A stretch of DNA of 64,000 nucleotides from Alphaproteobacteria bacterium (GTDB taxonomy: Bacteria > Pseudomonadota > Alphaproteobacteria > Geminicoccales > Geminicoccaceae). Both the position numbers and the translations under genes were made by a program. Positions 31,907 through 41,095 of this stretch are shown in pieces. The stretch covers positions 1-64,000 of the forward strand of contig JALUAG010000107.1 of NCBI GenBank assembly GCA_027045875.1. Reading direction: 5' to 3'. The number at the start of each line of letters is the position of its first letter. The stretch's first letter is position 1. Under the pieces are notes generated by a model. The model worked only from the letters and a program-made list of their open reading frames with translations, did not search any database and was not told the origin of the DNA.

Positions 31907-32560
31907 TCAGGCGGCGGTGCGGAGGGCGGTGATCGCCTCGGCGTAGGGGGGGCGGCGGAAGATCGCCGATCCGGCCACCAGCACATCGGCGCCGGCCTCG
32001 ACGACGAGCGGCGCCGTTTCGGGGTCGATGCCGCCGTCCACCTCGATGCGGATCGTACGGTCGCCGATCATCGCCCGGATGCGGCGGATCTTCTCCACCA
32101 TCGCCCCGATGAACCTCTGGCCGCCGAAACCCGGGTTGACGGTCATCACCAGCACCAGATCGACCCGATCGAGCACGTATTCGATCGCCGTTTCCGGGGT
32201 GTGGGGGTTGAGCGCCACCCCGGCCTTCACCCCGAGATCGGCGATCGCCCGGAGGGTGCGATCGAGATGGGTGCAGGCCTCGACATGGACGGTGAGACGG
32301 TCGGCGCCGGCCCGGGCGAAGGCCTCGATGTAGGGATCCACCGGGGCGATCATGAGATGGGTGTCGAAGCATCTGTCCGAGCACGGGCGGATCGCCTTCA
32401 CCACCTCGGGGCCGAAGGTGATGTTGGGCACGAAATGCCCGTCCATCACGTCGAGATGGATCCAGTCGGCACCCGCCGCGTCCACCGCCCGCACCTCCTC
32501 GCCGAGGCGGGCGAAATCCGCGGACAGGATGGAGGGGGCGACGAGCGGCGTGCGGGCCAT
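31907..32560 (-). CDS. rpe: Ribulose-phosphate 3-epimerase
   Basis: Interconverts ribulose 5-phosphate and xylulose 5-phosphate in the Calvin and pentose phosphate pathways. A 217-residue TIM barrel with [15 protein letters not shown], the metal/catalytic [31 protein letters not shown] and [14 protein letters not shown] 32560 is preceded by GGAGG eight bases upstream. It is the last gene of the minus-strand carbon cluster, 20 bp after pgk. Confidence 0.96.
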   Translation of the reverse strand: MARTPLVAPSILSADFARLGEEVRAVDAAGADWIHLDVMDGHFVPNITFGPEVVKAIRPCSDRCFDTHLMIAPVDPYIEAFARAGADRLTVHVEACTHLDRTLRAIADLGVKAGVALNPHTPETAIEYVLDRVDLVLVMTVNPGFGGQRFIGAMVEKIRRIRAMIGDRTIRIEVDGGIDPETAPLVVEAGADVLVAGSAIFRRPPYAEAITALRTAA

Positions 32561-32580
32561 GGCGTGATCCTCCCCCGGGC

Positions 32581-33795
32581 TCAGGCGGACATCCGCTCGG
32601 CTGCCTTTTCCAGCGCCGCGATCCCCGGCAGGGTCCTGCCCTCCAGCCATTCGAGGAAGGCCCCGCCGGCGGTGGAGACGTAGGAAAAGCGCTCGAGCAC
32701 GCCGGCGCGGGCGAGCGCCGCCACCGTATCGCCGCCGCCCGCCACCGTCTCGAGACGGCCGCGTTCGGTGAGCTCGGCCGCCCGACGCGCCACCTCGACC
32801 GTGCCGCGCTCGAAGGGCGGCACCTCGAAGGCCCCGAGCGGTCCGTTCCACAGCAGGGTGCGGCAGCGGGCGAGGCGCTCGCCGATCCGGCGCACCGTCT
32901 CGGGGCCGATATCGAGGATCATCTCCTCCGCCGCCACCCCGGTCACCGGCACGGTGCGGGTCTCCGCATGGTCGCGGAACTCGGTGGCCACCACGGCGTC
33001 CACCGGCAGCAGAAGCTCGGTGCCGCTCTCCCGGGCGCGGGCCACGATCTGCCGGGCGGTATCGAGCATCTCGTGTTCGCAGAGCGATTTGCCCACATCG
33101 ACGCCTCGGGCGGCGAGGAAGGTGTTGGCCATGCCGCCGCCCAGGATCAGGAGGTCGATCCGCGGCAGCAGGTGCTCGAGTACCGCGAGCTTGGTCGAGA
33201 CCTTGGCACCGCCGATGAGGGCCGCCGCCGGCCGCTGCGCCCCGCCGAGCGCCTTTTCGAGGGCGGCGATCTCGGCTTCCAGCAGCCGTCCGGCGTAGGC
33301 CGGCAGGCGCTCGGGAAGGCCGGTCACCGAGGCGTGCGCCCGATGCGAGCAGGAGAAGGCGTCGTTGACGTAGACCTCGCCCAGGGCGGCGAGGGCGTCG
33401 GCGAAGGCGGGATCGTTCCTCTCCTCGCCGGCATGGAAACGGAGGTTTTCCAGGAGCGCGATCCGCCCGTCGCCGAGAGCCGACACCACCCGCGCCGCCG
33501 GCTCGCCGATGCAGTCCTCGGCGAAGGCCACGTCCATGCCGAGGACGCGGGCCAGCACCGGTGCGATCGGCGCCAGCGACATGGAGGGTTCGCGCCGCCC
33601 CTTGGGGCGCCCGAAATGGGAGATGGCGATCACCCGTCCGCCCTTCTCCAGCAGTTCGCGCAGGGTGGTGGCGGCGCGCTCGATGCGGGTGGCGTCCATC
33701 ACCTCGCCGTCCTGCATGGGCACGTTGAAATCGACCCGGACCAGCACCCGCCGGCCCGCGGGATCGAGATCGTCGAGGGTGCGGAACCGTGCCAT
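32581..33795 (-). CDS. pgk: Phosphoglycerate kinase
   Basis: Phosphorylates 3-phosphoglycerate to 1,3-bisphosphoglycerate (Calvin cycle) or the reverse in glycolysis. The 404-residue protein has the [11 protein letters not shown] signature, [15 protein letters not shown], the [12 protein letters not shown] hinge and the C-terminal [10 protein letters not shown] nucleotide loop. The start lies four bases after the tkt stop, with a GGGAGG site inside the tkt end. Confidence 0.96.
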   Translation of the reverse strand: MARFRTLDDLDPAGRRVLVRVDFNVPMQDGEVMDATRIERAATTLRELLEKGGRVIAISHFGRPKGRREPSMSLAPIAPVLARVLGMDVAFAEDCIGEPAARVVSALGDGRIALLENLRFHAGEERNDPAFADALAALGEVYVNDAFSCSHRAHASVTGLPERLPAYAGRLLEAEIAALEKALGGAQRPAAALIGGAKVSTKLAVLEHLLPRIDLLILGGGMANTFLAARGVDVGKSLCEHEMLDTARQIVARARESGTELLLPVDAVVATEFRDHAETRTVPVTGVAAEEMILDIGPETVRRIGERLARCRTLLWNGPLGAFEVPPFERGTVEVARRAAELTERGRLETVAGGGDTVAALARAGVLERFSYVSTAGGAFLEWLEGRTLPGIAALEKAAERMSA

Positions 33796-33799
33796 CGCC

Positions 33800-35815
33800 T
33801 CAGCCCTCCCCGCCGGAGAGACGCTGCCGCGCCCGCGCCGCCACCGCTTCGGCGGTGATGCCGAAATGGGCGTAGAGGTCCTTCCAGGGGGCGCTGGCGC
33901 CGAAGGAACGCATGCCGATCACATCCTCCTCGCTCGCCACGTAACGCGTCCAGCCGAAGGGCACCGCGGCCTCGACGGCGATGCGGGGCGCGCGGCCCAG
34001 CACCCGGCTCCGCCAGGCCGGATCCTGCCGTTCGAAGAGCTCGACACAGGGCAGCGACACGACGGCCGCCCGGATGCCCTCGCCGGCCAGCCGCTCGCGC
34101 GCCTCGAGGGCGATCCGCACCTCCGAACCGGTGGCGAGGATGGTAACGTCGCGTTCCCCCTCGGCCTCCGCCAGCACGTAGCCGCCGAAGGCGCAGAGGT
34201 TGTCCTCTTCCTCGCGCAGGCGGACCGGCGGCACGCCCTGGCGGGTCAGCGCCAGGACCGACGGCCCGTCGGCCCGCTCCAGCGCCACCTCCCAGCATTC
34301 GGCCGTCTCCACCGCATCCGCCGGGCGGAACACCCAGAGGTTGGGCATCGCCCGGAGCGCCGCCAGATGCTCCACCGGCTGATGGGTGGGGCCGTCCTCG
34401 CCGAGGCCGATGGAATCGTGGGTGGCGACCAGGATCACCCGCTGGTGCATGAGCGCCGCCATGCGGATGGCGGGGCGGCAGTAATCGCTGAAGACGAGGA
34501 AGGTGCCGCCGTAGGGGATCACGCCCCGGTGCAGGGCCATGCCGTTCATGACCGCCATCATGCCGTGCTCGCGCACCCCGTAGTGGAGGTAGCGGCCGGC
34601 GAAATCCTCGCGGGTGATCGGGCGCATGACCGCGGTGCGGGTGTTGTTCGAGCCCGTGAGATCGGCCGAACCGCCGATCATCTCCGGCACCACCGGGGTG
34701 ATCGCCTCGAGCGCCTCCTGGCTGGCCTTGCGGGTGGCCCATCCCGGCTTCTCCGCCACCAGCCGGCGCTTGTGGGCGGCCACCGCCTCGCGCAGGGCGG
34801 CGGGCAGGCGGCCCTTGAGCCGTCGTTCGAATTCGGCCCGCCGGTCGGGTTCCGTGGCGTCGAAGCGCCGGCGCCAGGCCTCGAAGGCCGCGCGGCAGCG
34901 ACCGCCGGCGGCGCGCCAGGCGGCGCGGATCGGCTCCGGGATCTCGAAGGGGGGATGGGGCCAGCCGAGCCGTTCGCGGGTGGCGGCCACCTCCTCGGGG
35001 CCGAGGGGTGCGCCGTGGGTGGCGGCGGTGCCCTCCTTGTGGGGGGCGCCGTAGCCGATCACCGTGCGGCAGGCGATCAGCACCGGCCGGTCCGAGCCCC
35101 GCGCCGCCGCGAGGGCGGCGTCGACCGCCTCGGGATCGTGCCCGTCGACGCGGTCGACGTTCCAGCCGTAGGCCTCGAAGCGTTTCAGAACGTCGTCGGA
35201 GCAGGTGAGGTCGAGGTCGCCGTCGATGGAGATGCGGTTGTCGTCGAACAGCACCACCAGCCGCTCGAGGCGGAGATGGCCGGCCAGCGAGCAGGCCTCG
35301 TGGCTGATGCCCTCCATGAGATCGCCGTCGGAGGCGATCACGAAGGTGCGGTGATCCACGAGATCGGGGCCGAACTCGGCCCGCAGATGGGCTTCGGCGA
35401 GGGCCATGCCGACGGCGTTGGCGAGCCCCTGGCCCAGGGGGCCGGTGGTGGTCTCGATGCCGGCCGCGTGTCCGTATTCGGGATGGCCGGCGGTGCGCGA
35501 TCCGAGCTGGCGGAAGCGGCGGATCTCCTCGAGGGTCATGTCGGCGAAGCCCGAGAGGTGCAGGAGCGCGTAGAGCAGCATCGAGCCGTGGCCCGCCGAC
35601 AGCACGAAACGGTCGCGATCCGGCCACTCGGGCTCGGCGGCGAGGAACCGGAGATGCCGCGTCCAGAGCACGGTGGCGACATCGGCCATGCCCATGGGCA
35701 TGCCCGGATGCCCCGATCGCGCGGCCTCCACCGCGTCGATGGCCAGAAAGCGGACGGCGTTGGCGAGATCGTGGTGCGAGACCTCGCTGCCGACCTGCCC
35801 GGGAATCGCTGTCAT
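33800..35815 (-). CDS. tkt: Transketolase
   Basis: Thiamine-dependent enzyme that moves two-carbon units in the Calvin and pentose phosphate pathways. The 671-residue protein has [17 protein letters not shown], the thiamine-binding [13 protein letters not shown], then [19 protein letters not shown] in the second domain. ATG 35815 has GGAG eight bases upstream; an in-frame GTG nine bases earlier lies against that site and is less likely. The gene follows prk by 21 bp. Confidence 0.95.
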   Translation of the reverse strand: MTAIPGQVGSEVSHHDLANAVRFLAIDAVEAARSGHPGMPMGMADVATVLWTRHLRFLAAEPEWPDRDRFVLSAGHGSMLLYALLHLSGFADMTLEEIRRFRQLGSRTAGHPEYGHAAGIETTTGPLGQGLANAVGMALAEAHLRAEFGPDLVDHRTFVIASDGDLMEGISHEACSLAGHLRLERLVVLFDDNRISIDGDLDLTCSDDVLKRFEAYGWNVDRVDGHDPEAVDAALAAARGSDRPVLIACRTVIGYGAPHKEGTAATHGAPLGPEEVAATRERLGWPHPPFEIPEPIRAAWRAAGGRCRAAFEAWRRRFDATEPDRRAEFERRLKGRLPAALREAVAAHKRRLVAEKPGWATRKASQEALEAITPVVPEMIGGSADLTGSNNTRTAVMRPITREDFAGRYLHYGVREHGMMAVMNGMALHRGVIPYGGTFLVFSDYCRPAIRMAALMHQRVILVATHDSIGLGEDGPTHQPVEHLAALRAMPNLWVFRPADAVETAECWEVALERADGPSVLALTRQGVPPVRLREEEDNLCAFGGYVLAEAEGERDVTILATGSEVRIALEARERLAGEGIRAAVVSLPCVELFERQDPAWRSRVLGRAPRIAVEAAVPFGWTRYVASEEDVIGMRSFGASAPWKDLYAHFGITAEAVAARARQRLSGGEG

Positions 35816-35836
35816 GCCAGTCACTCCGAAGACGGT

Positions 35837-36757
35837 TCAGTTGGCGACCACGCCCTGCGCCGCCTTGATCATGTGGTAGGCGATCAGCAGCTGGGTGAGG
35901 GCGAGGGGGTGGCTGACGGTGCGGCCACCGCCCTCGAAGGTGCCGACATTACCCCGAAGATAGCTGGCCTCGGGAATGAGCGACCACAGCAGATCCTCCA
36001 CCCGGCGCGCACGGGCCTCGGGAATGTCGCCCGAGATCTCGAGCACGTCCACCGGTTTGCCGTCGATGTCGCGGGCCAGTTCGAGACGGATGCCGCTGCG
36101 GGGGTTGCCGTCGAGGATGGGCGACAGATCCGGATGCGGCAGGGTGGGCCGCAGGAGGTGGCGCACCGACAGCCGGGCGCCGGTCTCCTCGGGATCGTCC
36201 GCCGGCGGGTGGAAGGCGACGACGATGTCGGCGAACACGCGCTGGGGCCGGACGTGGGTCGCGGCGTCGCGTCGCTGCCGCTCCAGCTGGCGCAGCACCT
36301 GCTCGCGGCCGTAGCCCCGCCGCGCCGTGTCGCGGGCGAGCTTCCAGCGCCGCCTGAGCTCCTCCTCGGGCTCGAGGTAGATCTTGATGTCGCAGCACTC
36401 CCGCATGGCCCGGCTGTGGAAGGCCAGCAGGCCCTCCACCACCACATAGGGGCGCGGCTCCAGATACTCGGGCCGCACCAGCGTGCCGGCACGGTGGTCG
36501 TAGACCGGTTTGAGGATCGGCCGGCCCGCCCGCAGGAGCTCCAGATGCTGCTCGAGGATGGCGAGATGGTTGCACTCGGGATCGAGAGCGGTGAGCCGGC
36601 GCAGCGCCCGTTCGCGGCGGTCGTAGCGGAGGTAGTCGTCGCCGCAGACCACGGCCACCCGGTGGCGACCCAGCACCGAGGCGATGCCGGCGGCGAGGGT
36701 GCTCTTGCCGGCGGCGGAGTCGCCGACGATGCCGAGGACGAGGGGGCGTTCGCTCAT
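35837..36757 (-). CDS. prk: Phosphoribulokinase
   Basis: Makes ribulose 1,5-bisphosphate from ribulose 5-phosphate and ATP, the step specific to the Calvin cycle. The 306-residue protein starts with the P-loop GIVGDSAAGKST, then CGDDYLRYDRRERALRRLTALDPECNH, KPVYDHRAGTLV and VVVEGLLAFHS. The DDYxxYDR and LDP-x-NH pattern looks closer to the cyanobacterial/plant (type II-like) form than to the usual proteobacterial cbbP; that is a visual judgement. The ATG overlaps the stop of the upstream bisphosphatase gene (ATGA), so the two are coupled. Confidence 0.88.
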   Translation of the reverse strand: MSERPLVLGIVGDSAAGKSTLAAGIASVLGRHRVAVVCGDDYLRYDRRERALRRLTALDPECNHLAILEQHLELLRAGRPILKPVYDHRAGTLVRPEYLEPRPYVVVEGLLAFHSRAMRECCDIKIYLEPEEELRRRWKLARDTARRGYGREQVLRQLERQRRDAATHVRPQRVFADIVVAFHPPADDPEETGARLSVRHLLRPTLPHPDLSPILDGNPRSGIRLELARDIDGKPVDVLEISGDIPEARARRVEDLLWSLIPEASYLRGNVGTFEGGGRTVSHPLALTQLLIAYHMIKAAQGVVAN

Positions 36758-37767
36758 CGTCGGGGCGCTCCGCGGGAGGGAGTGGCGGGGAGATGGAAAC
36801 CGGTCAGCAGCTGGTGCTCGCCGGTGAGGCCGGACAGCATCAGGGTCTGGGTGCGCAGCCGGTCGGCCTGCCGCCGCACCCCTTCGAGCAGCAGCCCGTC
36901 GGTGATGCCGGTGGCGCAGAAGGTGACCTCCGGGGCCGTCACCAGCTCCTCGAGGGCGAGCCAGCGGGTCGTGTCGAGGCCCGCCTCCGCCACCCGGCGA
37001 CGCTCGCCGGCGAGCTGCGGGTCGAGCCGGGCGAAGCACACCCCACCGAGGGCGCGGACGGCGCAGGCCGCGAGCAGCCCCTCCACGGCGCCGCCGGTTC
37101 CCATCAGCGCGTCGATCCCGGACCCCGGGATCGCCGCCATCACGGCTCCCGCCACGTCGCCGGCCGGATGGAGCGCGACCCGCGCCCCGGCCCGTCGGAT
37201 CTCGGCGAGGAGACGGTTGTGGCGCGGCTTTTCGAGCAGGTAGACGGTGAGCCCGCGCACGGGCCTGTCCAGGCATTCGGCAAGCCGCTCCAGTTTCTCG
37301 CGGGTCGGCATCCGCGGGTCGAGGGCGCCCGCCGCGGCCGCCGGCGCGATCAGCTTTTCCATGTAGAAGCACGGGCCGGGATCGAACAGCGAACCGCGCG
37401 GGGCGAGGGCCACCGCGGCGAGCGCATTGGTGCGGCCGGGACCGAGCCAGGTGGTGCCTTCGAGGGGATCGAGGACGAGGTCCCAGGCCGGCGGATCGGG
37501 GGCCGTGCCGAGGATCTCGCCGGGGCGGAAGGCGGCATCGCCGCCGGCGGCGGTGCAGGCGGTCACCGTGCCGCGGAAGGGCAGCTCCCCGAGCCGTGCC
37601 CGCATGGCCGCCACCGCCGCCGGCCCGTCCACCTCGAGCCTCCCCTCGCCGAGCGGCCGGTGGGCGGCGAGGGCCGCCGCCTCGCTGGCGAGGCGCAGCA
37701 GAAAGGGCGACGGCGCCGTCGCGGATGGTCGGTGATCGGCCGAGCAACGCCGCAACGCTCCGGCCAT
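36754..37767 (-). CDS. glpX: Class II fructose-1,6-bisphosphatase (GlpX-type, possibly also sedoheptulose bisphosphatase)
   Basis: Hydrolyses fructose 1,6-bisphosphate and, in many autotrophs, sedoheptulose 1,7-bisphosphate. The 337-residue protein has DPLEGTTWLGPGRTNALA (the metal-binding D-x-x-x-GTT motif), FYMEKLIAP, and MGTGGAVEGLLAACAVRALGG, all GlpX signatures. The N-terminal residues before PFLLRLASEAAALAAHR are not conserved, so the exact start is uncertain. It is first in the glpX-prk-tkt-pgk-rpe order and overlaps prk by four bases. Confidence 0.87.
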   Translation of the reverse strand: MAGALRRCSADHRPSATAPSPFLLRLASEAAALAAHRPLGEGRLEVDGPAAVAAMRARLGELPFRGTVTACTAAGGDAAFRPGEILGTAPDPPAWDLVLDPLEGTTWLGPGRTNALAAVALAPRGSLFDPGPCFYMEKLIAPAAAAGALDPRMPTREKLERLAECLDRPVRGLTVYLLEKPRHNRLLAEIRRAGARVALHPAGDVAGAVMAAIPGSGIDALMGTGGAVEGLLAACAVRALGGVCFARLDPQLAGERRRVAEAGLDTTRWLALEELVTAPEVTFCATGITDGLLLEGVRRQADRLRTQTLMLSGLTGEHQLLTGFHLPATPSRGAPRR

Positions 37768-37838
37768 GGCTCGTCTCTCCGTTCCGCACTCCGCTCCCGG
37801 TTCCCGCCGCCCTCCCGGGGCGCCGCCTTCCGCCCGGC

Positions 37839-38486
37839 TCAGGCGGTGCGGCGGATGAAGATCTCCACCGCCTGGGCGCGGTTGCGGGCGCCCAGCTTGT
37901 CGAACAGGTTGCGCAGATGGAACTTGACCGTGTTGACCGAGACGCCGAACTGGCGGGCGAGCTCGGCGTTGGTCTTGCCGCTGCCCAGCGCCCGCAGCAG
38001 TTCCCGTTCCCGGGGTGTCAGGCGGGCCAGCGGATCGCTCATCACCTCCCGCACATCGAGCATCGGGAAGGCCATCCGCCCGTCGGCGGCCGCCCGCACC
38101 GCCTCGATCAGCCGCGCCGGATGCTCGCTCTTGCGCACGAAGCCGGCCGCCCCGAGCCGCATGGCATCGCGCGGCGCTGCGGGATCCGCGGTGCCGCTGT
38201 AGACGACGATGCGCGGCGCCCCCTCCCGCTCCCGGAGCGCCTCCAGCACCTCGCGCCCGCCGGCGAAGGGCATCTCCCAGCCGACGACCCCGATCTCGAA
38301 CGGAAAGCGGTCCACCGCATCGAGGAAGCGCTCGCCGTCGCTCGCCGTCACCAGCACGTGGAAGCCCGGTTCGGTGGCGAACAGGCTCCGCAGCCCCTGG
38401 ACCACGAGGGGGCTCTTGTCGGCGATGCCGATGTCGACGACCCTGTTGCCGGACGCCCGCCTGGTCTCGAGCACGGTGAAGAGCAT
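37839..38486 (-). CDS. LuxR-type transcriptional regulator with atypical receiver domain
   Basis: A 215-residue NarL/LuxR-type regulator. The C-terminal HTH is complete (LTPRERELLRALGSGKTNAELARQFGVSVNTVKFHLRNLFDKLGARNRAQAV region). The receiver keeps Asp23 of the acidic pair and the lysine in FVRKSE, but the position of the phosphate-accepting aspartate is Gly69 in VVGWEMP, and the second acidic residue is Lys24. It is therefore probably not controlled by phosphorylation. It lies between glcF and glpX on the same strand, and may regulate the carbon cluster in place of a CbbR. Confidence 0.85.
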   Translation of the reverse strand: MLFTVLETRRASGNRVVDIGIADKSPLVVQGLRSLFATEPGFHVLVTASDGERFLDAVDRFPFEIGVVGWEMPFAGGREVLEALREREGAPRIVVYSGTADPAAPRDAMRLGAAGFVRKSEHPARLIEAVRAAADGRMAFPMLDVREVMSDPLARLTPRERELLRALGSGKTNAELARQFGVSVNTVKFHLRNLFDKLGARNRAQAVEIFIRRTA

Positions 38487-38516
38487 GGCCGCGATCCCGT
38501 CGCAGGGCGAGCCGCG

Positions 38517-39866
38517 TCAGCCCGGAACCGCCGGCTCGCGCACCGGCGCCTTTTCGGGGGCCTCGCGAGCGGCGAGCCCGGCGGGCAGCGCCGCGGGCGG
38601 CGGGCCGCCGGTGGCCCAGTCGAGGAGCTCCACCGTGTGGCAGACCGGGATCGCGGTGCCGCTGGCGATCTGGGTGTTGCAGCCGATGTTGCCGCTGGCG
38701 ATCACCTCCGGCCGCAGGCTCTCGATGGCGGCGAGCTTGCGCGCCTTGAGGCGGGAGGCGATCTCCGGCTGCAGGAGATTGTAGGTCCCGGCCGAACCGC
38801 AGCAGAGATGCCCCTCCGGCACGTCCCGCACCTCGAAGCCGGCCTCGGCGAGCAGCCGCTTGGGCAATGTGGTGATCTTCTGGCCGTGCTGCATCGAACA
38901 GGCGGCGTGGTAGGCCACCACGAGACCGGGGCGACGCACGGGTTCGGGCAGGCCGAGTTCGCCGATCACCTCGGAGACGTCGCGGGCGAGGGAGGCGATG
39001 GTGGCGGCCTTCTCGGCCATCGCCGCGTCCTCCCGGAACATGAAGCCGTAGTCCTTGACGGTGGTGCCGCAGCCCGAGGCGTTGATCACCACGAAATCGA
39101 GAGGCTCGCGCCGATGCTCCCGCCACCAGGCCTCGATGGTCGCCGCCGCGGTGGCGTGCGCGGCCGCCGTCTTGCCCATGTGATGGGTGAGCGCGCCGCA
39201 GCAGACGGCGCCGCGCGCCACCACCACCTCGACGCCCATCCGCGTCAGCAGCCGGATGGTGGCCTCGTTGATCTCGGGCGCGATCACCTGCTGCGCGCAG
39301 CCCGAAAGCAGCGCCACGCGGGCGCGCCGTTGCCCCTCGGCCGGGAAGATGCGGGGCCGGTCCACCGGCGAGGGCGGCGGCAGCCTCCTGGGGGCGAGGC
39401 CCAGCATGGCACCGAGGCGGCCGCCGAACAGGGGTGCCAGGGGCCGCACGAGACCGGCGCCGATGAGGGCCAGGCGGAACAGGAAGGGACGCGGCAGGAC
39501 GGTGGCGAGGAGGGCCCGCAGCCAGCGGTCCGCCGCCGGCCGCCGGTAGGTCCGCTCGACGTAGCTGCGGGCGTGGTCCACGAGGTGCATGTAGTGCACG
39601 CCCGAGGGGCATGTCGTCATGCAGGAGAGGCAGGACAGGCAGCGGTCGAGATGGCGCACCACCTGCGGGCTCGCCGGGCGGCCGCTCTCCAGCATGTTCT
39701 TGATCAGGTAGATGCGGCCGCGGGGGCTGTCGAGCTCGTCGCCGAGCAGCAGGTAGGTGGGGCAGGTGGCGGTGCAGAAGCCGCAGTGCACGCAGGCGCG
39801 GAGGATGCGCTCGCTCTCGCGCATGTCGGGATCACGCAGAAGCTCGGCGCTGAAACCTGTCTGCAC
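38517..39866 (-). CDS. glcF: Glycolate oxidase iron-sulfur subunit
   Basis: Iron-sulfur subunit of the membrane-linked GlcDEF glycolate dehydrogenase. The 449-residue protein has two ferredoxin-type clusters, CVHCGFCTATCPTY and CLSCLSCMTTCPSG, and two CCG-type domains (GAVCCGALTHHMGK and GHLCCGSAGTYNLLQPEI). It passes electrons from the flavin subunits to quinone. The start is GTG with AGGGAG about eight bases upstream. It follows glcE by 12 bp. Confidence 0.95.
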   Translation of the reverse strand: MQTGFSAELLRDPDMRESERILRACVHCGFCTATCPTYLLLGDELDSPRGRIYLIKNMLESGRPASPQVVRHLDRCLSCLSCMTTCPSGVHYMHLVDHARSYVERTYRRPAADRWLRALLATVLPRPFLFRLALIGAGLVRPLAPLFGGRLGAMLGLAPRRLPPPSPVDRPRIFPAEGQRRARVALLSGCAQQVIAPEINEATIRLLTRMGVEVVVARGAVCCGALTHHMGKTAAAHATAAATIEAWWREHRREPLDFVVINASGCGTTVKDYGFMFREDAAMAEKAATIASLARDVSEVIGELGLPEPVRRPGLVVAYHAACSMQHGQKITTLPKRLLAEAGFEVRDVPEGHLCCGSAGTYNLLQPEIASRLKARKLAAIESLRPEVIASGNIGCNTQIASGTAIPVCHTVELLDWATGGPPPAALPAGLAAREAPEKAPVREPAVPG

Positions 39867-39878
39867 GGGCGTTCTCCC

Positions 39879-41093
39879 TCAGCACTCGCGGTACATGCGC
39901 CCGCGATTGAGGATGCGCTCGGGGTCGAAACTCGCCTTGACCCGCCGGGTGAGGGCGGCGAGGGCCGGGGGCTGGGGCTGGAACACCTCGACCGCCGCCC
40001 GCACCGCCTCCGGCGCCCGCACGAGGGTCGCGTGGCCGCCGAACGCCGCGAAGCTTTCGCGGATGGCGCGGGCCTCCTCCGCCGAAGTCTCCTCCATCGC
40101 CAGCCAGACGAGGCCGCCGCTCCAGTCGTGGAGGCGGGCGGCGGCGAGCCCGGACAGGCGCGAGGCGACCGTTTCCGCGGCCGACGGCGGCACCGACAGA
40201 CGCCACAGGCAGGGCGTTTCCGGCAGCAGGGCGAGATCCCGGATCTCCCGCCACAGGAGGCGCGAGGCCTCGGCATCGAGACGGGCGAACTCGCGACCGG
40301 GGGCGGTCAGCGTCCCGGTCAGCCGCTCGAGGCGGTAGTCCACCGAGGGCGCCGGACCCTCGACCCGGATCGCCGCCAGCGCCCGCCCCGCCGAACGCAC
40401 CGCGTCCACCGCCGACCGGGCGGCCACCGGCGCCGGCAGCAGGGCGGCAGCGGAGACGTCGTTGGGGGTGCCCATGGCCGCCCGCAGGGCCGCCAGCAGA
40501 TCCGCCTCGGCGGCTCCGGACAACAGCAGGGTTCCCGCCGTCTCGGCCGCCGGCAGGACCTTGAAGGTGAGCTCGGTGATCACCGCGAGGGTGCCGAAGG
40601 AGCCGGCGAGGAGCTTGCAGAGATCGTAGCCGGTGACGTTCTTCATCACCCGGCCGCCGGTCTTGATCTCCCGGCCGAAGCCGGTGACGCAGCGCAGCCC
40701 GAGGAGGTGGTCGCGGGCGGCGCCGGCCTTGATCCGCCGCGGCCCCGAGAGATTGCAGGCGAAGACGCCGCCGATGGTCTGACGGCCCGGCTCGCCGCCG
40801 GTGATGCGACCGTAGTCGGCGGGCTCGAAGGCCAGTTCCTGGCGGTGTTCGGCCAGCATCGCCTCGATCTCGGCGAGCGGCGTGCCGGCGCCCGCGGTCA
40901 TCACGAGTTCGCCGGGTTCGTAGAGGGTGACGCCCGCCAGCCGCTCGGTGGAGAGGGCGAGCCGCGCCTCCACCGGCCGGCCGAAGCCGCGCTTGCTGCC
41001 GGCTCCCAGGATCTCGAGCGGTCGCCCCTCGGCCAGCGCGGCGGCCACCAGCTCCTCGGTCTGCTGCAGGTTCTCCGGTGCCGCCCGTTCCAT
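39879..41093 (-). CDS. glcE: Glycolate oxidase FAD-binding subunit GlcE
   Basis: Second flavin-domain subunit of glycolate dehydrogenase, 404 residues. It has the PCMH-type FAD-binding fold, shown by LEILGAGSKRGFGRPV, GGEPGRQTIGGVFACNLSGPRRIKAGAARD and GGRVMKNVTGYDLCKLLAGSFGTLAVITE. The ATG is only two bases after the glcD stop and has no obvious ribosome binding site, suggesting coupling. The open frame upstream lies inside glcD. Confidence 0.93.
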   Translation of the reverse strand: MERAAPENLQQTEELVAAALAEGRPLEILGAGSKRGFGRPVEARLALSTERLAGVTLYEPGELVMTAGAGTPLAEIEAMLAEHRQELAFEPADYGRITGGEPGRQTIGGVFACNLSGPRRIKAGAARDHLLGLRCVTGFGREIKTGGRVMKNVTGYDLCKLLAGSFGTLAVITELTFKVLPAAETAGTLLLSGAAEADLLAALRAAMGTPNDVSAAALLPAPVAARSAVDAVRSAGRALAAIRVEGPAPSVDYRLERLTGTLTAPGREFARLDAEASRLLWREIRDLALLPETPCLWRLSVPPSAAETVASRLSGLAAARLHDWSGGLVWLAMEETSAEEARAIRESFAAFGGHATLVRAPEAVRAAVEVFQPQPPALAALTRRVKASFDPERILNRGRMYREC

Positions 41094-41095
41094 GG

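Noticed and set aside
33509-37243. A 1244-residue plus-strand open frame
   Set aside because: It lies antisense to pgk, tkt, prk and glpX, all with clear family motifs. Its residues are the low-complexity pattern produced by reading GC-rich genes backward.
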